Source: Leptidea sinapis
Taxonomy: Eukaryota > Arthropoda > Insecta > Lepidoptera > Pieridae
Direction: 5' to 3'
Assembly (NCBI RefSeq): GCF_905404315.1
Contig: NC_066268.1
Coordinates: 11,942,001 to 12,006,000, forward strand
DNA length: 64,000 bases
The translations under genes were made by a program, and so were the position numbers. Each line of letters opens with the position of its first letter. The first letter of the stretch is position 1. This document shows, piece by piece, positions 40,285 to 52,917 of this stretch. The notes beneath the pieces were generated by a model. That model saw only the letters and a program-made list of their open reading frames with translations, made no database searches and was not told where the DNA came from.

Positions 40285-40745
40285 TGGCATGTACAAATGA
40301 TTTAGAGACATGCAGATTATATAAAGTAGTGTAGCAAAATTATAGTAATTTCTACAAATTAGCTCCCTTACGCAGGGAGTCAATGACATTATGACGAAAG
40401 CAGGTTGATGTGGAATTAAATAAATTGAGTTGCTGATTATTTTGAGAAAGTGTATTAAATTGGCGACAAATACGATCGATGCAGGAGTGATATGCTAGGT
40501 TAGTATGGCTACGATTATCTTTAAGTATGTTGTTGGTACAGACGTTAAGGGATTTTACAATTGAAAATTTATTTTTGATAATAATGAAATATCCGTTTGA
40601 TTTTTAATTATTTGATGAAGTAGCATCGTGTCAAGCAGCACACGACGCAAGCATAGAGGATCAAGTTTAAAAAAAATTAAGTTTATCTTCATAAGAGTAA
40701 TTGACAAGTTTTCTGTTTAATTTAAATAAGTCTTCGCAGGAATCG
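40285..40745 (-). pseudogene. Decayed LINE C-terminus (unassigned family)
   Basis: Minus-strand text in shifting frames includes SLNVCTNNILKDNRSH, SCIDRICRQFNTLSQNN and TCFRHNVIDSLRKG, resembling the C-terminal region of non-LTR polyproteins. Weak but consistent over about 400 bp. Confidence 0.4.
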
Positions 40746-41129
40746 TCTTTTTCTCATATATCGTACTATCACAAAATTTCTCTTGAATCTGTTATCAATT
40801 TATCAATATGTTCCCATACGAACGTGGCCGAAAGCTGATTAGATAGAATATAATATCACTTTGATATCACATCTCACTTCGGCAGGATCTCAAGTTTGTG
40901 ACCGTGTTCAAAAAACAAGTGCCTACGCGGAAACAGCCATGTAAGTTTTATACAATAAATACAGCCTAATTTGCAGTCATATAAGAACATTAAAATATAT
41001 ATATATATATATTTGCAAAGTCGATGCCAAGTTTAAGTATAACGTTCTGATTATATCCGAAATATATTCTTATATGGGCCTATATATAGTGGCAAGGTAT
41101 GTATAGTAAATTCTTGGCATTGTCAAAAT

Positions 41130-41506
41130 CTTAGATTAAGGATTGGTCTCCGCTTCGCTCCAACTAGATCCCGCGCTACCTAAGAACATTATATATTTTA
41201 TTACGGCAACTATTAGATGCTTGTGTGCGTGGCATCTTACCACTCAATGGCATCGTCAAATTTTGTAACATACTCTTCGTGTTATTTAATAATTATAAAA
41301 TACTAATAAATATAATAATTAATAAATTTAATGTGTATATTATTTTTACAAAGTTTTACTGCGCAACAATTTTAGTTTCAATTATTAGCAAAGTTTAACA
41401 GAACATGTGGCTCGTGAACGTCACACATTGTTCAAGACTGACTCGAGTACGCCCATTTGGGCGTAGAATTAGTTGCCTTACTTTGCGAGTACACCTTAAT
41501 CTAAGG
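41130..41506. mobile_element. Non-autonomous element with CTTAGATTAAGG inverted ends
   Basis: The left end TTAGATTAAGG and right end CCTTAATCTAA are inverse. The body (for example gcatcttgtgtgcg-like and gactcgagtacg-like stretches) recurs in inverted orientation at 26028-26405. No coding capacity. Confidence 0.6.
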
Positions 41507-41672
41507 TCAAAATATATATTTTTACACTGAGTATCATGTCTTAAAATATGTAGTTAAAGTTGACTTAAATTATATTCGTGGATTACGTTAAGGTATGTAG
41601 GTATGTAGAATGTCCAGAAGAACTAAAAGCGAAAATTTACTGTAAACATAATATCGACGCGTTACTGCATTT

Positions 41673-41970
41673 TTATGAAAATAAGGGATGAGACGAGCAG
41701 GATTTAGTTGATGGTAACTGATACGCCTTGCCCATGACAACAAGGATTCTTGAAAAACCCAAAAATTTAATTTTGAAAAGGGGCGCTACAAATGCGCTTG
41801 TCACCTTGAGACAAGATGTTAAGCCTCATTTACCCAGTAATTTCATTAGCTACGGCGTTCAGACCGATACACAATAATGTTTATACATTACTGCCTCGCG
41901 GCAGAAATAGGCGCCGTTGTGGTACCCATAATCTAGCCTGCATTCTGTGCATAGGAGCCTCCCATTTGTA
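41673..41970 (+). mobile_element. Family A, full length with small deletions
   Basis: Both ends present; the first inverted pair is partly lost. Confidence 0.88.
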
Positions 41971-42599
41971 TTAGCTAACTCGCTGTAGCGAGAAAATTGC
42001 AATTCACGCGTTTATCAGAGAGGAGTTGACAAATCTGAATTTATCGTTATAATTTATTATTCATTGGTATTATTGTAACTTATTTTTAAAATAGAAATTC
42101 ATTTTTCTTTATTTTGTTATATAAAATAGGCTAGCGGCAAATGCCCCATTTTAAAAGGTATTGTAAGGTATCATTACAACGTTTTTTATTCATTATTTTT
42201 ATCTGAACCATGTATATTTTCTAGAACTTTTCAATACTTCGTACTAGTAGTAATTTCTTAGAAAATGGATACAATTTCTTACGCTGAAGGTCCGGTTAAA
42301 GATTTATAAATTCATTAAAATTCTTACAATAAAATAAAAACGATACCAACTCAGTTCTAGACAAAGCCAGCTTTAGGAACTATCCATTTCATTTTACCAC
42401 GGAACCGCAGAGTCTCTCTGAGTCTGAAGAGACCTTGCCATCTTAATGCTTGATTACAAATTCGAATATATTTTGTCTTTCTCTTAGAATTTATAGTGGA
42501 AATATACATACATAACGTTATAGTTAAGGTTAAGAGGGAGTTAGTGATCGCATAAATTTGAATCGGGTAACATATTAAAGTAATATAGTATTGATATTA

Positions 42600-42835
42600 T
42601 TTTAGATTTTACATATTATATTGTAATTTGAAATGATTTGTAAATCGATGTACTTAAATGTAAATCTTGATATAAAAGAGTGACAATGAGTTTCTTGCTA
42701 TTTCTTCTTATTAGCTCAAGCCTTTACGAAGTAGCGGTAGATTCAATAAGATTTTTTTTTACATTCATAAGTATCATTTCCGTGACCTACGTGAATAAAC
42801 TGATTTTGATTTGATTTGATTTGATAAGTAGATAT
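42600..42835 (+). mobile_element. LINE tail (TTTGA-repeat ended)
   Basis: Contains gagtttcttgctatttcttc, ataaactgattttgatttga and a (tttga)n end. The inverse of the same tail is nested in family A at 57891-58080. Confidence 0.65.
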
Positions 42836-43019
42836 TAAGTGTTCGATCGTTGTCTAGGACATCATTTCTTTTCAAATAAAAAAGGTTCAATGCCCATATC
42901 AAAATGACAAGAGGTATTTATTGATATCATTTATTTCTGCGAAATGAACTATATCTCCTAAGACTAGCCTTGTTCTAAGCTGTAATTATTATAGCACTGT
43001 GATTTCATGTAATGTTTTA

Positions 43020-43310
43020 AGAATGAAAGGCATACAAGGCATTTATTTTCTCAAAATTGATTCCTTTAGAATTCTTTTTAATGTCATTTCTAACACTACC
43101 GCGGCTTCGGAAACAAATGGTGCTCTGAGAGAGAAGAAGAGGCGCAAGAAAATCTCCCAGCATTCATTTTTGCGATCTTTTTGATAAAATATACAATATT
43201 ATACTGTTATTATTATTGTAATATAATAATATTAATCTAGTCCCAGGCTGTCCGATCACTTAGATATTCAGCTGTGGAGTGGTAGGATTGACGGCAGTGC
43301 CATTTTTGAA
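43020..43310 (-). mobile_element. LINE C tail, minus strand
   Basis: Inverse of the LINE C UTR (ttgattcctttagaattctt, gctctgagagagaagaagag, gtcccaggctgtccgatcac). It ends about 55 bp before the acceptor of the secreted-peptide exon. Confidence 0.65.
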
Positions 43311-43365
43311 TGATTAATCTTCATGTCATTTTTAATTGCAATCAAAAATATAATTCCCATTACAG

Positions 43366-43591
43366 GTTTGGCTGCAGCGTATTGGCTCCAATACTCCTGC
43401 TTCTGCTAGCCACCTCATCAGCTGCACCAATTATGACACGTAATCCCATAGAGCAAATTACTGGTGAAACTAGAGGCTTAGAAATACCCATGGATCTTAT
43501 CGCCGCAGTTGGAGTAGGAACCGGAGCTATGCAACTCGTGGTTAACATACATACAGATAGTCACGGGAACATCGAAGTACAGACTAATTAA
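43366..43591 (+). CDS. Terminal exon of a small secreted peptide gene, unknown family
   Basis: A strong acceptor (aattcccattacag) precedes 43366. One base completes a split codon, then 74 codons run to TAA at 43589-43591. The exon begins FGCSVLAPILLLLLATSSA, a signal-peptide hydrophobic core with a good cleavage site before APIMTRNPIEQ. The mature part, about 55 residues, is mostly neutral, with a hydrophobic Gly/Val segment (LIAAVGVGTGAMQLVVNI) and an acidic end; it has no Cys. The start Met should lie in an upstream exon not identified here. Reading through from ATG 43310 without splicing is possible but gives a less typical leader. Function not recognised; the strand is opposite to the receptor gene. 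Confidence 0.6.
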
Positions 43592-45591
43592 GGCAATAGT
43601 ATGGCAACTTGTAATTTAAAAATTTCATTCATGAAAATCCAATAGAAACGAAAAATGAAGAAAAAGAAAAGAAAGAAGATGAATTATTAAATATGTATAT
43701 TGTTAATTAAATTTAAAACACAGTTGCTAAATAACGAATAATCTCGAAAAAGTAACTAGCAAAGATTGTTTAACATAGATGTGAAAAGATGAAAATAAGG
43801 CGCAATGTAAAGAATTATATGAAAGACACTGAAGAAAGTATTTCACATGAAAGTACGACATATAATGTATCAAGAGTAAACATGGTGAAATGGGAGCAAA
43901 TTGTGAAATGAGAACGGGTCTATATCAAAACACAATAATGCGCCGTTTCACGTTTCGCATCTCAAAGATATCAGCTTATCGACAAAGAGGACGATAAAGG
44001 AGACATTTCATTGCGATATTGCTCACGACACGTTCATTCGAATGTGTCCATGAGCGAATCTGGGACCCAATTCAGCTAACGCAAATATTGTAACTGTAAC
44101 TAATACTGATCGAACTATTGCTTTAAAACTGTAGCTGTTGAAAACTTTAGATAAGATAATTTAAAATGATTACAACGAGAAATTTTACTGTTGAAGAAAC
44201 TTATTTTAATGGCTTAATGTAAATCAATGAAAAGCATATCTATTGTTCACAGTCAGCAATAACGGAACTGGGTCCAGTTTATCTACTTCCATTTTTACAC
44301 CTAGCTGCGTAAAAATGACAAGAAATGATATTTACAACATTCAAATTTCTGGGTGTTATTAACATTAATGTTAGAAGTGATTTAAGCTGAAATTAAAACA
44401 GTGCACGGCATTTGCTCGTTTTCCAAGATAAAACCTGCACGAAGAGCTAAGGCATGAGCGAGAGATGATGATTAAATAGAGGCTCAGACTGAAACCTGAA
44501 AATTGTTTTTAAGTGTTTTAGTTGATGTTTTGATGTTGCAACACTGTACATCGAGACGCTCAGGTGATGCTGCTTCTATTTAAAACACGATAAGCAATAG
44601 TTATCGAATTATCTGTAATGTCATCGTAACATGTTGCTTACCAACGATAAAATTAATCTAAACGAAGGTATGTTGGATTTAAATATTCCAACCATAGATA
44701 GGAATGAAAAAATATACGTTAACTTTACCAAATTTTAAGCAATCGATACTAGAGGAAAAGTAGATCTTCTCTCTGGAACTCTATATAGCTATACTTCTGT
44801 TATTTACGTCTCTTGCCTTAAACAAGCAGTTACAAGCCATATTTAACGAATAATTAATTAATTTTTGTTTTTACATAAGATGTAAGTTTTAGCTAGTTCA
44901 ATTAATTTTATTTGTACATCTTCATACTTTTATAAAATAAAGTTTTAAAGTTATTTCTGGCTATTATTGATAATTGGTTGACTTCACTTAGCACGAAAGT
45001 GAAATTTTAAAGTTTGTTTTCAGAGATAGCCTAAAGAGATAATGTCAAAGCGTGGAAACCCAGAAAAAAATCGAACCGTTTAACATTTTAATTAAAAATG
45101 GTTACTAATCTTACAACATATTAGAGAGTGAAACACTTTTTTTTAATTATTATTATTGGAAATATACTATGTGCTGTTAAGCCGTATAAGACAGCCAACG
45201 TTGACAGTATTATGCAATAATACATTCTCCTTACTTTGTGAAGACGAGCAAATATCATTCAGTGATGTAGAAACACACTATAGTGAATAACATTGAGCCG
45301 GAAATGAAACGCAAGAGCTAAGCAGTTAACTAACGACAGCCGACAATTTACGGAACCCCCTAAAACCCCCTCTAACCCCACACAGCCCCGGTGCGCTGAT
45401 TAAAACCCACCCACAGTAATAGCTCCTTGGGATTATATTTTCCCGTTACTTTTAATTCGTTCACATTTTCGTCATCGCGATAAAACAGAGCCTACGTTGC
45501 TTTATGATTTGCCTTTGGGCAAACTGCCATTATATTGGCTACCTATTGATAAACATTCAAAATGAAAATAACATAGATTTTCAGAGCATCT
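43592..45591. other. Downstream of the secreted-peptide exon, no feature
   Basis: AT-rich 3' region; AATAAA at about 44936. A C-rich unique patch at 45355-45415. Confidence 0.45.
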
Positions 45592-46058
45592 TTATCTAAT
45601 ATATAAAATTCTCGTATCCCGGTTTTTGTTAACAAACTCCTTCGAAACGGCTGAACCGATTTGTATGAAATTATGTGTGCTTTTGGGGTAGATCTGAGAA
45701 TCGGCCAGCATCTATTTTTCGTGCCCCTAAATTATAATGGTGACCCACCCCCGATAAACCCCTTTTTTTTAATTTATTTGACAATTTTTAAATTTTTATT
45801 TTATTATGATTCAGCGTTGAAAAATACAACTAAAAATATTCGCCCATATACATTCTACAACTATTTTTGTATCGCGATTTGTATATCCATCCACTAATCC
45901 ACATAGGGTTGCAAGATGGCAATCGAATATAATAATTGTGATATATTTCGTAGGTCTAAGAATCGGTTGCATCAATTTTTTATACCCCAAAAATTTTAAT
46001 TATTGAATATTTATTACTTTATATGGCAATACAACGTTTTCTGGGTCATCTAGTACTC
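45592..46058 (-). mobile_element. Family C repeat, long form, inverted
   Basis: Inverse of 7421-7809: aatatataaaattctcgtat to acaacgttttctgggtcatc. A middle section diverges. Confidence 0.7.
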
Positions 46059-46202
46059 TATAAAATTATCTGCCATTTCTCTTATTTGTCAGGCTTCTAG
46101 TTTTCTTTGGAATGGACACACAAACTTGTTCACTTCTATGTTATCTGGGAATTATCTGGGACATCCTGATCGCGCTTCTTTTTAAAATTCCCTTACAATA
46201 TA

Positions 46203-46312
46203 GAGGAATGACGAAACAAGCAAAACGATAACGTCATGTCTGTATTAAGTGGTTTGCCCTACCAATTATAAAGCAGTGCCGGGATATGAAAATTCCAAAA
46301 CTCTGAACACTT
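46203..46312 (+). mobile_element. Family A, first piece, split by LINE B
   Basis: Decayed gacgaaacaagcaaaacgat, caattataaagcagtgccg and ccaaaactctgaac. Confidence 0.6.
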
Positions 46313-46315
46313 CAT

Positions 46316-47098
46316 CTTCTCTTCATTCTTCCAAAGTTCTGCAGCATACGCGGTTAAAAGGATTAGACAATTAACTGACATAGATACGGCGCGACTTGTA
46401 TCTTTAGTAACTTCCATAGTATTATGTCCTATGGTATATTGCTGTGGGGCAGCGCTGCCGACATTAATACAATGTTTGTGCTGCAGAAGAGGGCTATTCG
46501 CGCTATTTGTAACCTAGGCCCCAAGGAATCATTGAGAGCAAAATTCAAAGAAATTAACATCTTGACTGTTGTTTCTCAATATATTCTTGATAATGTAATG
46601 TATGTTCATAGGCGCATAAGTGAATTTGCCAGAAACTGTCATAACCATAATGTTAACACCAGGAACACACATAAACTGATGATGCCTACTACTCGGCTAA
46701 GTCGAGTTAGTAAGTCTTTTGTGGGGCGATGTATATGCTTTTACAACAAGATCCCAGAAAATGTTCAAAACAAAAGTATTACGTTATTCAAAAGAATTGT
46801 TAAAAAACGTTTGTGTGGTAAAGGTTACTATAACATAAATTACTTTCTTAATGATATGGAATGGAGCGACCGCCCTCAGGCTATTAAATAATAAATTTAA
46901 TTGTACGATGTTACTTTGTTACTTTGTAAATGTTACTTTAATTGTAAAACATATTTTTGATGAAAAAAAAACCCGCTGAGTTTGTTGCGCCCATTCTTCT
47001 CAGGCCTGAGGCATTCTTTAGAATGGGTGGTAGTTTTTTGACTTTCAATAAGTGATTTCACATCCTATTTTGAATAAAAATATTTGAATTCTAATTTG
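46316..47098 (+). pseudogene. LINE B copy inserted into a family A element
   Basis: The frame 46424-46891 encodes SYGILLWGSAADINTMFVLQ through YNINYFLNDMEWSDRPQ; about 155 codons are open. Family A sequence precedes it (46203-46312) and resumes after it (47099-47165), so it is nested. Confidence 0.85.
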
Positions 47099-47165
47099 AT
47101 TGTGCTCGTCACCTTGAGTCATAATTATGATTTTAAGTCTTATTAGCCAGTAATTTCACATACCG
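47099..47165 (+). mobile_element. Family A, second piece, split by LINE B
   Basis: tgtgctcgtcaccttgagtc to ccagtaatttcacatacc. Confidence 0.65.
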
Positions 47166-47884
47166 TTCTTCGCCATTTTCTTTTCATTTCCGTATCATCA
47201 ATGTTTTTTGTAGTTTACGAACAAATTTCAGTTTTCTAGAACATATGCTGAACAAAGTTCTCTATCCCACAGCAGATACATGAGTCTAGAAGAGACTAGA
47301 AGCTTCTTCCGGCACCGGTGCTGCAGACCTGGATGGTTTGTGTAAGCGGCATCTGAAGTCTTATCGTCGTCATCACAATGCAAATTGGAGGCATTGCGCA
47401 TATAATCATTAATACGAGAACAGTGTAGGGGAGACAGCCTTGGTAACTTATTAGAAGATACAGATAAATTAGTAGTAATTCCTTTATTCTTTTAATCTAT
47501 ATATAAAGTTAAACTTATAAGCAAAAAAAAAGATATGAACTTATAAGCAAAGTGTAACCATTACTGTTTATAACGTATCTCTGTCAACTGCTTTGTAAAA
47601 CTAGCCAAGAATTTTTGTAATCCCGTCCCTAATGGTGGGTGCGGGGAAGTTTGTTTAATTTGATCACAGATTAAGCCCATTTCTGTCCTTATCTAAGATT
47701 AGGTACTTGACAAAAACAGTAATAGTCTTAATCTACGATTAATGTTGATCCTATTTTGATTCCTGTTGGTGAAATGAGTAAGAAAAACATTATTTTTTTT
47801 TTTCATTTATTTCCTTCTAAATTAAGGGATCTAAAGAAGAATGCCCTATATTATAATACTGAAAGGTTTTTTAGGGTAAATATT

Positions 47885-48069
47885 ACAACCGAGCCTAAAA
47901 AACCCAATAACTGTGAGCGGCACTACAATTGCGCTCGTCATCTTGCGACATAAGATGTTAAGTCTCATTGCCCAGTAATTTCACTAGCTACGGCGCCCTT
48001 CAGACCGAAACACAATACTTACCCATGGTTTAGCCAGCATCCTGTGCAAAGGAGCCTCCCACTGGTAAA
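47885..48069 (+). mobile_element. Family A, left-truncated
   Basis: Starts in the middle at aaaaaacccaataactgtga; the right end is complete. Confidence 0.85.
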
Positions 48070-48094
48070 AGTACTAGCCTATGAATTGACAGTG

Positions 48095-48205
48095 TCCAAG
48101 AGAGAAGAATATCTCTAATACAGATACAGCAAGATAAGAAAGGGAAACGAATCTATTGATACTGTTACCGATTTTGTTGATAAACAGTCAGCCACTTGGA
48201 ATTAC
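48095..48205 (+). repeat. Two-copy repeat (mate at 10503-10610)
   Basis: agataagaaagggaaacgaa, gttaccgattttgttgat and cagtcagccacttgg align with the mate. Confidence 0.5.
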
Positions 48206-48318
48206 CACCTAAGTATTTTGAATATAAAACTTGTATACCTAGTGGTGTCAATGTGTGAGTTAACAGTAGCTAATAAATAAAAATTGGTCACACATATACA
48301 GAAAGAAACTTTGATGCC

Positions 48319-48405
48319 AACTAAGTGACGATCGCAATTGTTAGAACACTCAGAATTTAGGGTTCAATCAAGAACAGGACGTATCATTAACCGTTAAGTG
48401 AACGT
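48319..48405 (-). mobile_element. Family A fragment, decayed
   Basis: aagtgacgatcgcaattgtt, caagaacaggacgtatcatt. Confidence 0.6.
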
Positions 48406-48784
48406 ATAAAGAAGAATGTTTTCTCGTAAAAAAATCACAGAATCTACAAACAAGATCTCTTCTAAAATTGTGATTGATAGATTGACAGATTGATAGAATA
48501 AATACGTATTATATAAACATAATAGAGAAAGCAGATAATAGTCGTTAACAGAAGCGAATAACATTTCACATTGTTCCAATACAGGCAGATATAGATAGCT
48601 CTATAGACAATGTTATTGTTTCATTTGATGGGACTACAGAGAGATCATTTACATATGGGTAATTGCTTCGGCAGAATGTAATAACAGCCAATTAAATATT
48701 CGATTAATTCCCAGTTTCCGATTAAAGGATCAATCGAAATTATCATTTTCATAAGACTTTTCATTTGTGAATTAAAACAGGTAT

Positions 48785-49110
48785 GGCTATTTATCTATAA
48801 GGCTTCATAAAATTGTTAAATCTTTAAAAATGGATTGAGTTATTGGATTGAAATATACTCCCAAATTATATTAAAATTTGACCAATTAATTTTTTTTTAA
48901 TTGTATCGTAAAAAATAAATTAATATCTAAGGCCTATTATAATGTGATAGACTATTTGAATGATAAAGATAGTTGGTATTAATGTTTCTAAATTTATTGT
49001 TAATGAATATTGTTAAACTCATTTGAATGCTATTGTAACTTTTGAACTTCATCCTAAACTAGACTAAATAACTTATAAAGATTTTTTGAATTGAAATTGA
49101 ATTGAATATA
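48785..49110 (+). pseudogene. Decayed LINE 3' end
   Basis: Reads YYNVIDYLNDKDSWY with stop at about 48941-48983, the common LINE C-terminal KxYYxINDYLND.xxW; tail gaattgaaattgaattgaat. Confidence 0.55.
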
Positions 49111-49517
49111 TAAGGTAGAAGACCAAAGAAACAACACAAAATGCTTTGTGGCCAACTGCTCAGTTACTTACAGTATACCAAATAATAAAAATCATGTCTT
49201 TAAAGACGGCTTCAGCCTTCTAATTGATTGTAAACTTCATTGCAATCTTAAGGCTTTTTACTCTTTATAATTATGTGTTTTACTAATAGTGTTTTCAGTT
49301 TTATTATTGTCACAAATAAATAGGATTATAGGAATAGGGATTATTTAGAAAATTTTATGTTTATCAATTTCAAATCATCGTTGTAGTTTCAAAACAATAT
49401 TTGAATCATCCAAATCACCTCTCATCTGCCCTCTCATTGCAGTCCTTGCTAAGTCGACCAAGCCTGATTAAGGCTGGTTAAAAAATCATTAATTATTCTT
49501 TACATAAGTATTGATTT

Positions 49518-50065
49518 TTAGGGTTCCGTTTTTGGTGTAGCGAAATGGTAAAAAACGGAACCCTTATGGATTCGTCATGTCTGTCTGTCTGTCCGTGTAT
49601 GTCACAGCCACTTTTTTCCAAAACTATAAGAACTATTCTGTAAGTAAGTAGATGTATTCTGTGAACTGCATTAACATTTTCACACAAAAATAGAAAATTT
49701 TGAGGGATTCCCATACTTAGAACTGAAACACAATTTTTTTTTTCATTAAACCCATACTAAACTGAATAGTTTGCGCGAGAGACAATTCCAAAGTGGTACA
49801 ACGCGTGTCTCCCTTCCATGAAGTACATTACCATGCAAACTTCCACCTAAAATTGGTTTGAACGAGATTTAATAAGTAGTTTTTTTTAATACGTATGAAA
49901 TGAAATGATGAGACCTTAAATGATGGACTGTATGATTTTGAGCAAAGATTTTTTGCCTTTTCGATTTAAATATCATATCATTTTCCTATCTATACAACTT
50001 TATGTTACTTGCTGCTACGGAACCCTTCATGGGCGAGTCCGACTCGCACTTGGCCACTTTTTATT
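49518..50065 (+). mobile_element. Family F repeat with inverted GGGTTCCGTTTTT start
   Basis: Opens with a short hairpin (agggttccgttttt ... aaaaacggaaccct), contains a tctg microsatellite, and ends ggcgagtccgactcgcactt then ggccac. Related pieces at 4870-5045 and 54435-54520. Confidence 0.65.
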
Positions 50066-50379
50066 GATTAGGAACATAAACTAGATTTACCGTCTACTCT
50101 CTTGTACCACGAGAATGTCGGTGACGCGTATACTGGTTTGTTATTAAAAAATATATAAAATATATTTTTTTTTATGTATTTGTCAATAATATATCAAAAC
50201 ATCAAGAAATATTTCGAAACGTATGCTCCCTGTTGTTATAATGAAATTGCTTCACAGCAGAACTGTCAAACCGTGCGTCAATGACAATAAATTCTCTCAT
50301 AGAAAATATGTCCATACAAAACAAATAATGGAATTAAAAATAATAATGGGTCTCAAATCAAAATAAAAACTATCCTATC

Positions 50380-50490
50380 TCTCAAGTTGCAACCTAACTG
50401 CACTCCATGAAGTAATCCCCATTTAAATCCGTTCATTAGTTTAGGAGTCCATAGCGGACAAACAACGTGTCACATAATTTATATATACTA
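50380..50490 (+). repeat. Dispersed repeat tail
   Basis: gttcattagtttaggagtcc and gcggacaaacaacgtgtcac, then atatatactaaga; a common repeat end of this type. Confidence 0.45.
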
Positions 50491-50829
50491 AGATAAGATA
50501 TGTTCATAATACTGCCATCGCGTTCAGCATTCTCCTCAAACTTTGAATACTTTTTACCATAATATGTGCCATTAATATTTTACGATGGGTCACAATTGTA
50601 CTTTTATCGGACCATAAAACGAGCTATTCGACGGATAAATGAATTTACTTTAAAGGGTAATAAATACTCCATATTCAGATTTCGATACTTAGATATAACC
50701 CTACTTGGGTGTTAATAATGTTCATCTTTATAAATTATATAACTATAGATTAATGTTTGGTCTGCTACTCTGTGTATGTCTGTGGTAAAAGAAGCACTGT
50801 TGTACTGTCATTGTTATTGCTATAAAATA

Positions 50830-51080
50830 ATCATAATATAGTCCCAGGTTGTCCGATCACTTAGATATTCAGCTGTGGAGTAGTAAGATTTAAGACTGAG
50901 CCATTTTTTAATAAAACATTTAAATTTATTTATAGATAATGCCTAAACAGTGGCTGGGACTTTATTATAAAATTGTTTACATTTACCCTTAAAGCTATTA
51001 TGTATCTTATGAAGCCAATTAGAATTAGTTACAAGCAATCCTTTATTTCAAGTGTTATTAAAATTAAAATCACTATTTAG
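50830..51080 (-). mobile_element. LINE C fragment, minus strand
   Basis: Shares gtccgatcacttagatattc with 43240-43275 and continues into the decayed coding end (tggctgggactttattataa). Decayed. Confidence 0.6.
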
Positions 51081-51408
51081 TTAGTTATGTTTTAGTCAAA
51101 AGGTCAAGAGTAATATTTATAATTATTGTAAAGTGATGCAAAAAGCCTTACACGAGTAAGTTGCCACAAGTAGCACCCTTTCACTGTCATTTTATTATTA
51201 TTTAACTTAACTGCCAATATAAGCACTATAGCAATTTTATATTAATTACTTTAATATTAAAAAATAAATAAAAAACTCAAATATAATCTAAGATATGAAA
51301 AATCTATGTAACTGTACGATGATGTACAGTATATGTTTCAATATTCAGTATGGTTGTTATTTTTAAATGATTGCTCAAATATACAAATGTAATTTATATA
51401 ATTACAAA

Positions 51409-51450
51409 CTCTCTAGTTGGGGAAAGTATATACTCGCCCCAACTAGAGAG
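51409..51450. repeat. 14 bp perfect inverted repeat
   Basis: ctctctagttgggg and its complement around a 14 nt loop. Confidence 0.85.
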
Positions 51451-51454
51451 GTAA

Positions 51455-51510
51455 TGCGTAATTCGGATGGTTGGTGTAGTGGTTAAAGCGCTAGGGCGAA
51501 TCCTGAGAGG
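51455..51510 (+). mobile_element. tRNA-like SINE fragment (box A half only)
   Basis: ggttggtgtagtggttaaag fits a pol III A box; no B box follows. Directly right of a 14 bp hairpin. Confidence 0.3.
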
Positions 51511-52549
51511 CCGTCATTATCTATAAAATTTGGTTTATAACAGTATTTCTTAGCAAGTGCACACGTGACGTAGTCCCTTCTCCAATGCTTAGACTTTAGA
51601 TGCAACTGCAAAATAAATTCACAACTCTGAACCCGAACTATTTTTCTTTATAATAAGATGAAAAGACTTATCTAGTATAATCCAGAAACGCTAGGATCAA
51701 TTTAATATTTCGAAAGAGACTAAATTTCTAAGTAAATGCGTTTTTTCAACGTCATAAAGACCAGAAGCGCTTTTTCATTTTAGTGATGCCACCCATGTTT
51801 CTACAGATGTGCCCTTTTTCGCAGTGCGTTTTATGGACTTTTTGTTGTAATAGAAGAAATTAAAAAAAATATCAGTAGATGCGCCTTTTCTTACTGATTC
51901 CGAATATATATGTAACTCAATTTTCAGAAAAATGTTAGATGCACCTTTTTTTCTTATGACGGTAGAACTGTTGTTTTATTCAATCTAATTTAACGTTATT
52001 GTTACAATTATACTAATATAAGTTTACGATTTTGAACTTGTTCTAATTCTTGTTTCATATTAATAATTAATAGTGTGTAGACTGTGGCAAATCTCACACA
52101 CAAAATACTTAAACTTTGAGAAACGTGAAGATAACTGCTTTAATTTACATATTTATTGCTTGGCATGTGAAGGTGTCTTTGAAGTCTGCAAAGAACAGAC
52201 TATTCCTTAAAAACACTCAAGAAATCTTTTGAGATGCCCCTTTGTTAAGAGGTAACCTTTCATATCAATTACAGTAATAATTTTGTGAAATATTAATAAA
52301 ATACTATAAGGTCCGATATTGTATACACGCCTAAAATTAAATAACAAACAAGCCATAGCCGTACGAGTCACGCCCTCGGGACTCCACGGTAATTATGCCC
52401 CTAATAACTTATTGCGATAACGTAATGGCCATGAGATACAAGTAATATTTTCTTTAATATTGTAGTTTTAATGAATTAGTGTTGATGTTATTGTACATTT
52501 TGATATATACATTTAATTTGTACCTTAATTTAGAGACGATGCTATATTC

Positions 52550-52810
52550 AAATCGGCGCCTGATCGAACGCTAAGCTGGTATAATAATATGCAAATGACA
52601 TATTTTCCATAAAGCTTCGTATGTTCGCCCTCACTTGGAGTACTGTTGTCACCTCGAGGCAGGCGCTTCCCGGTAATTCCTTCTTCCATTTGATAGCATA
52701 CAATAAAGAGCGGCTCGAATCATCGACAATCAAGTCATCTCCGATCGGCTGGAATTAAGAAAAGGTGTCTATGATGTTTTGAGTTGGAGGTTTGGGTTTC
52801 GTACTCAATA
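52550..52810 (+). pseudogene. LINE D fragment
   Basis: Reads SYVRPHLEYCCHLEAGAS, LLPFDSIQ-RAARIIDNQ and SDRLELRKGVYD, the middle of the post-polymerase region of LINE D. The frame is broken. Confidence 0.55.
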
Positions 52811-52917
52811 GCAGAAAATATTATTAACTGTCCAGTGGTAACTATATAGTCCCTACCGTTAAAACCTGCTATAGTAGAGTAACAGGAATTCATCATGCCT
52901 AATATTTTTTATCACAT

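Noticed and set aside
47270..47450. GC-richer patch with a short minus-strand frame
   Set aside because: No splice phase or domain support; more likely repeat-derived, but no family could be assigned.
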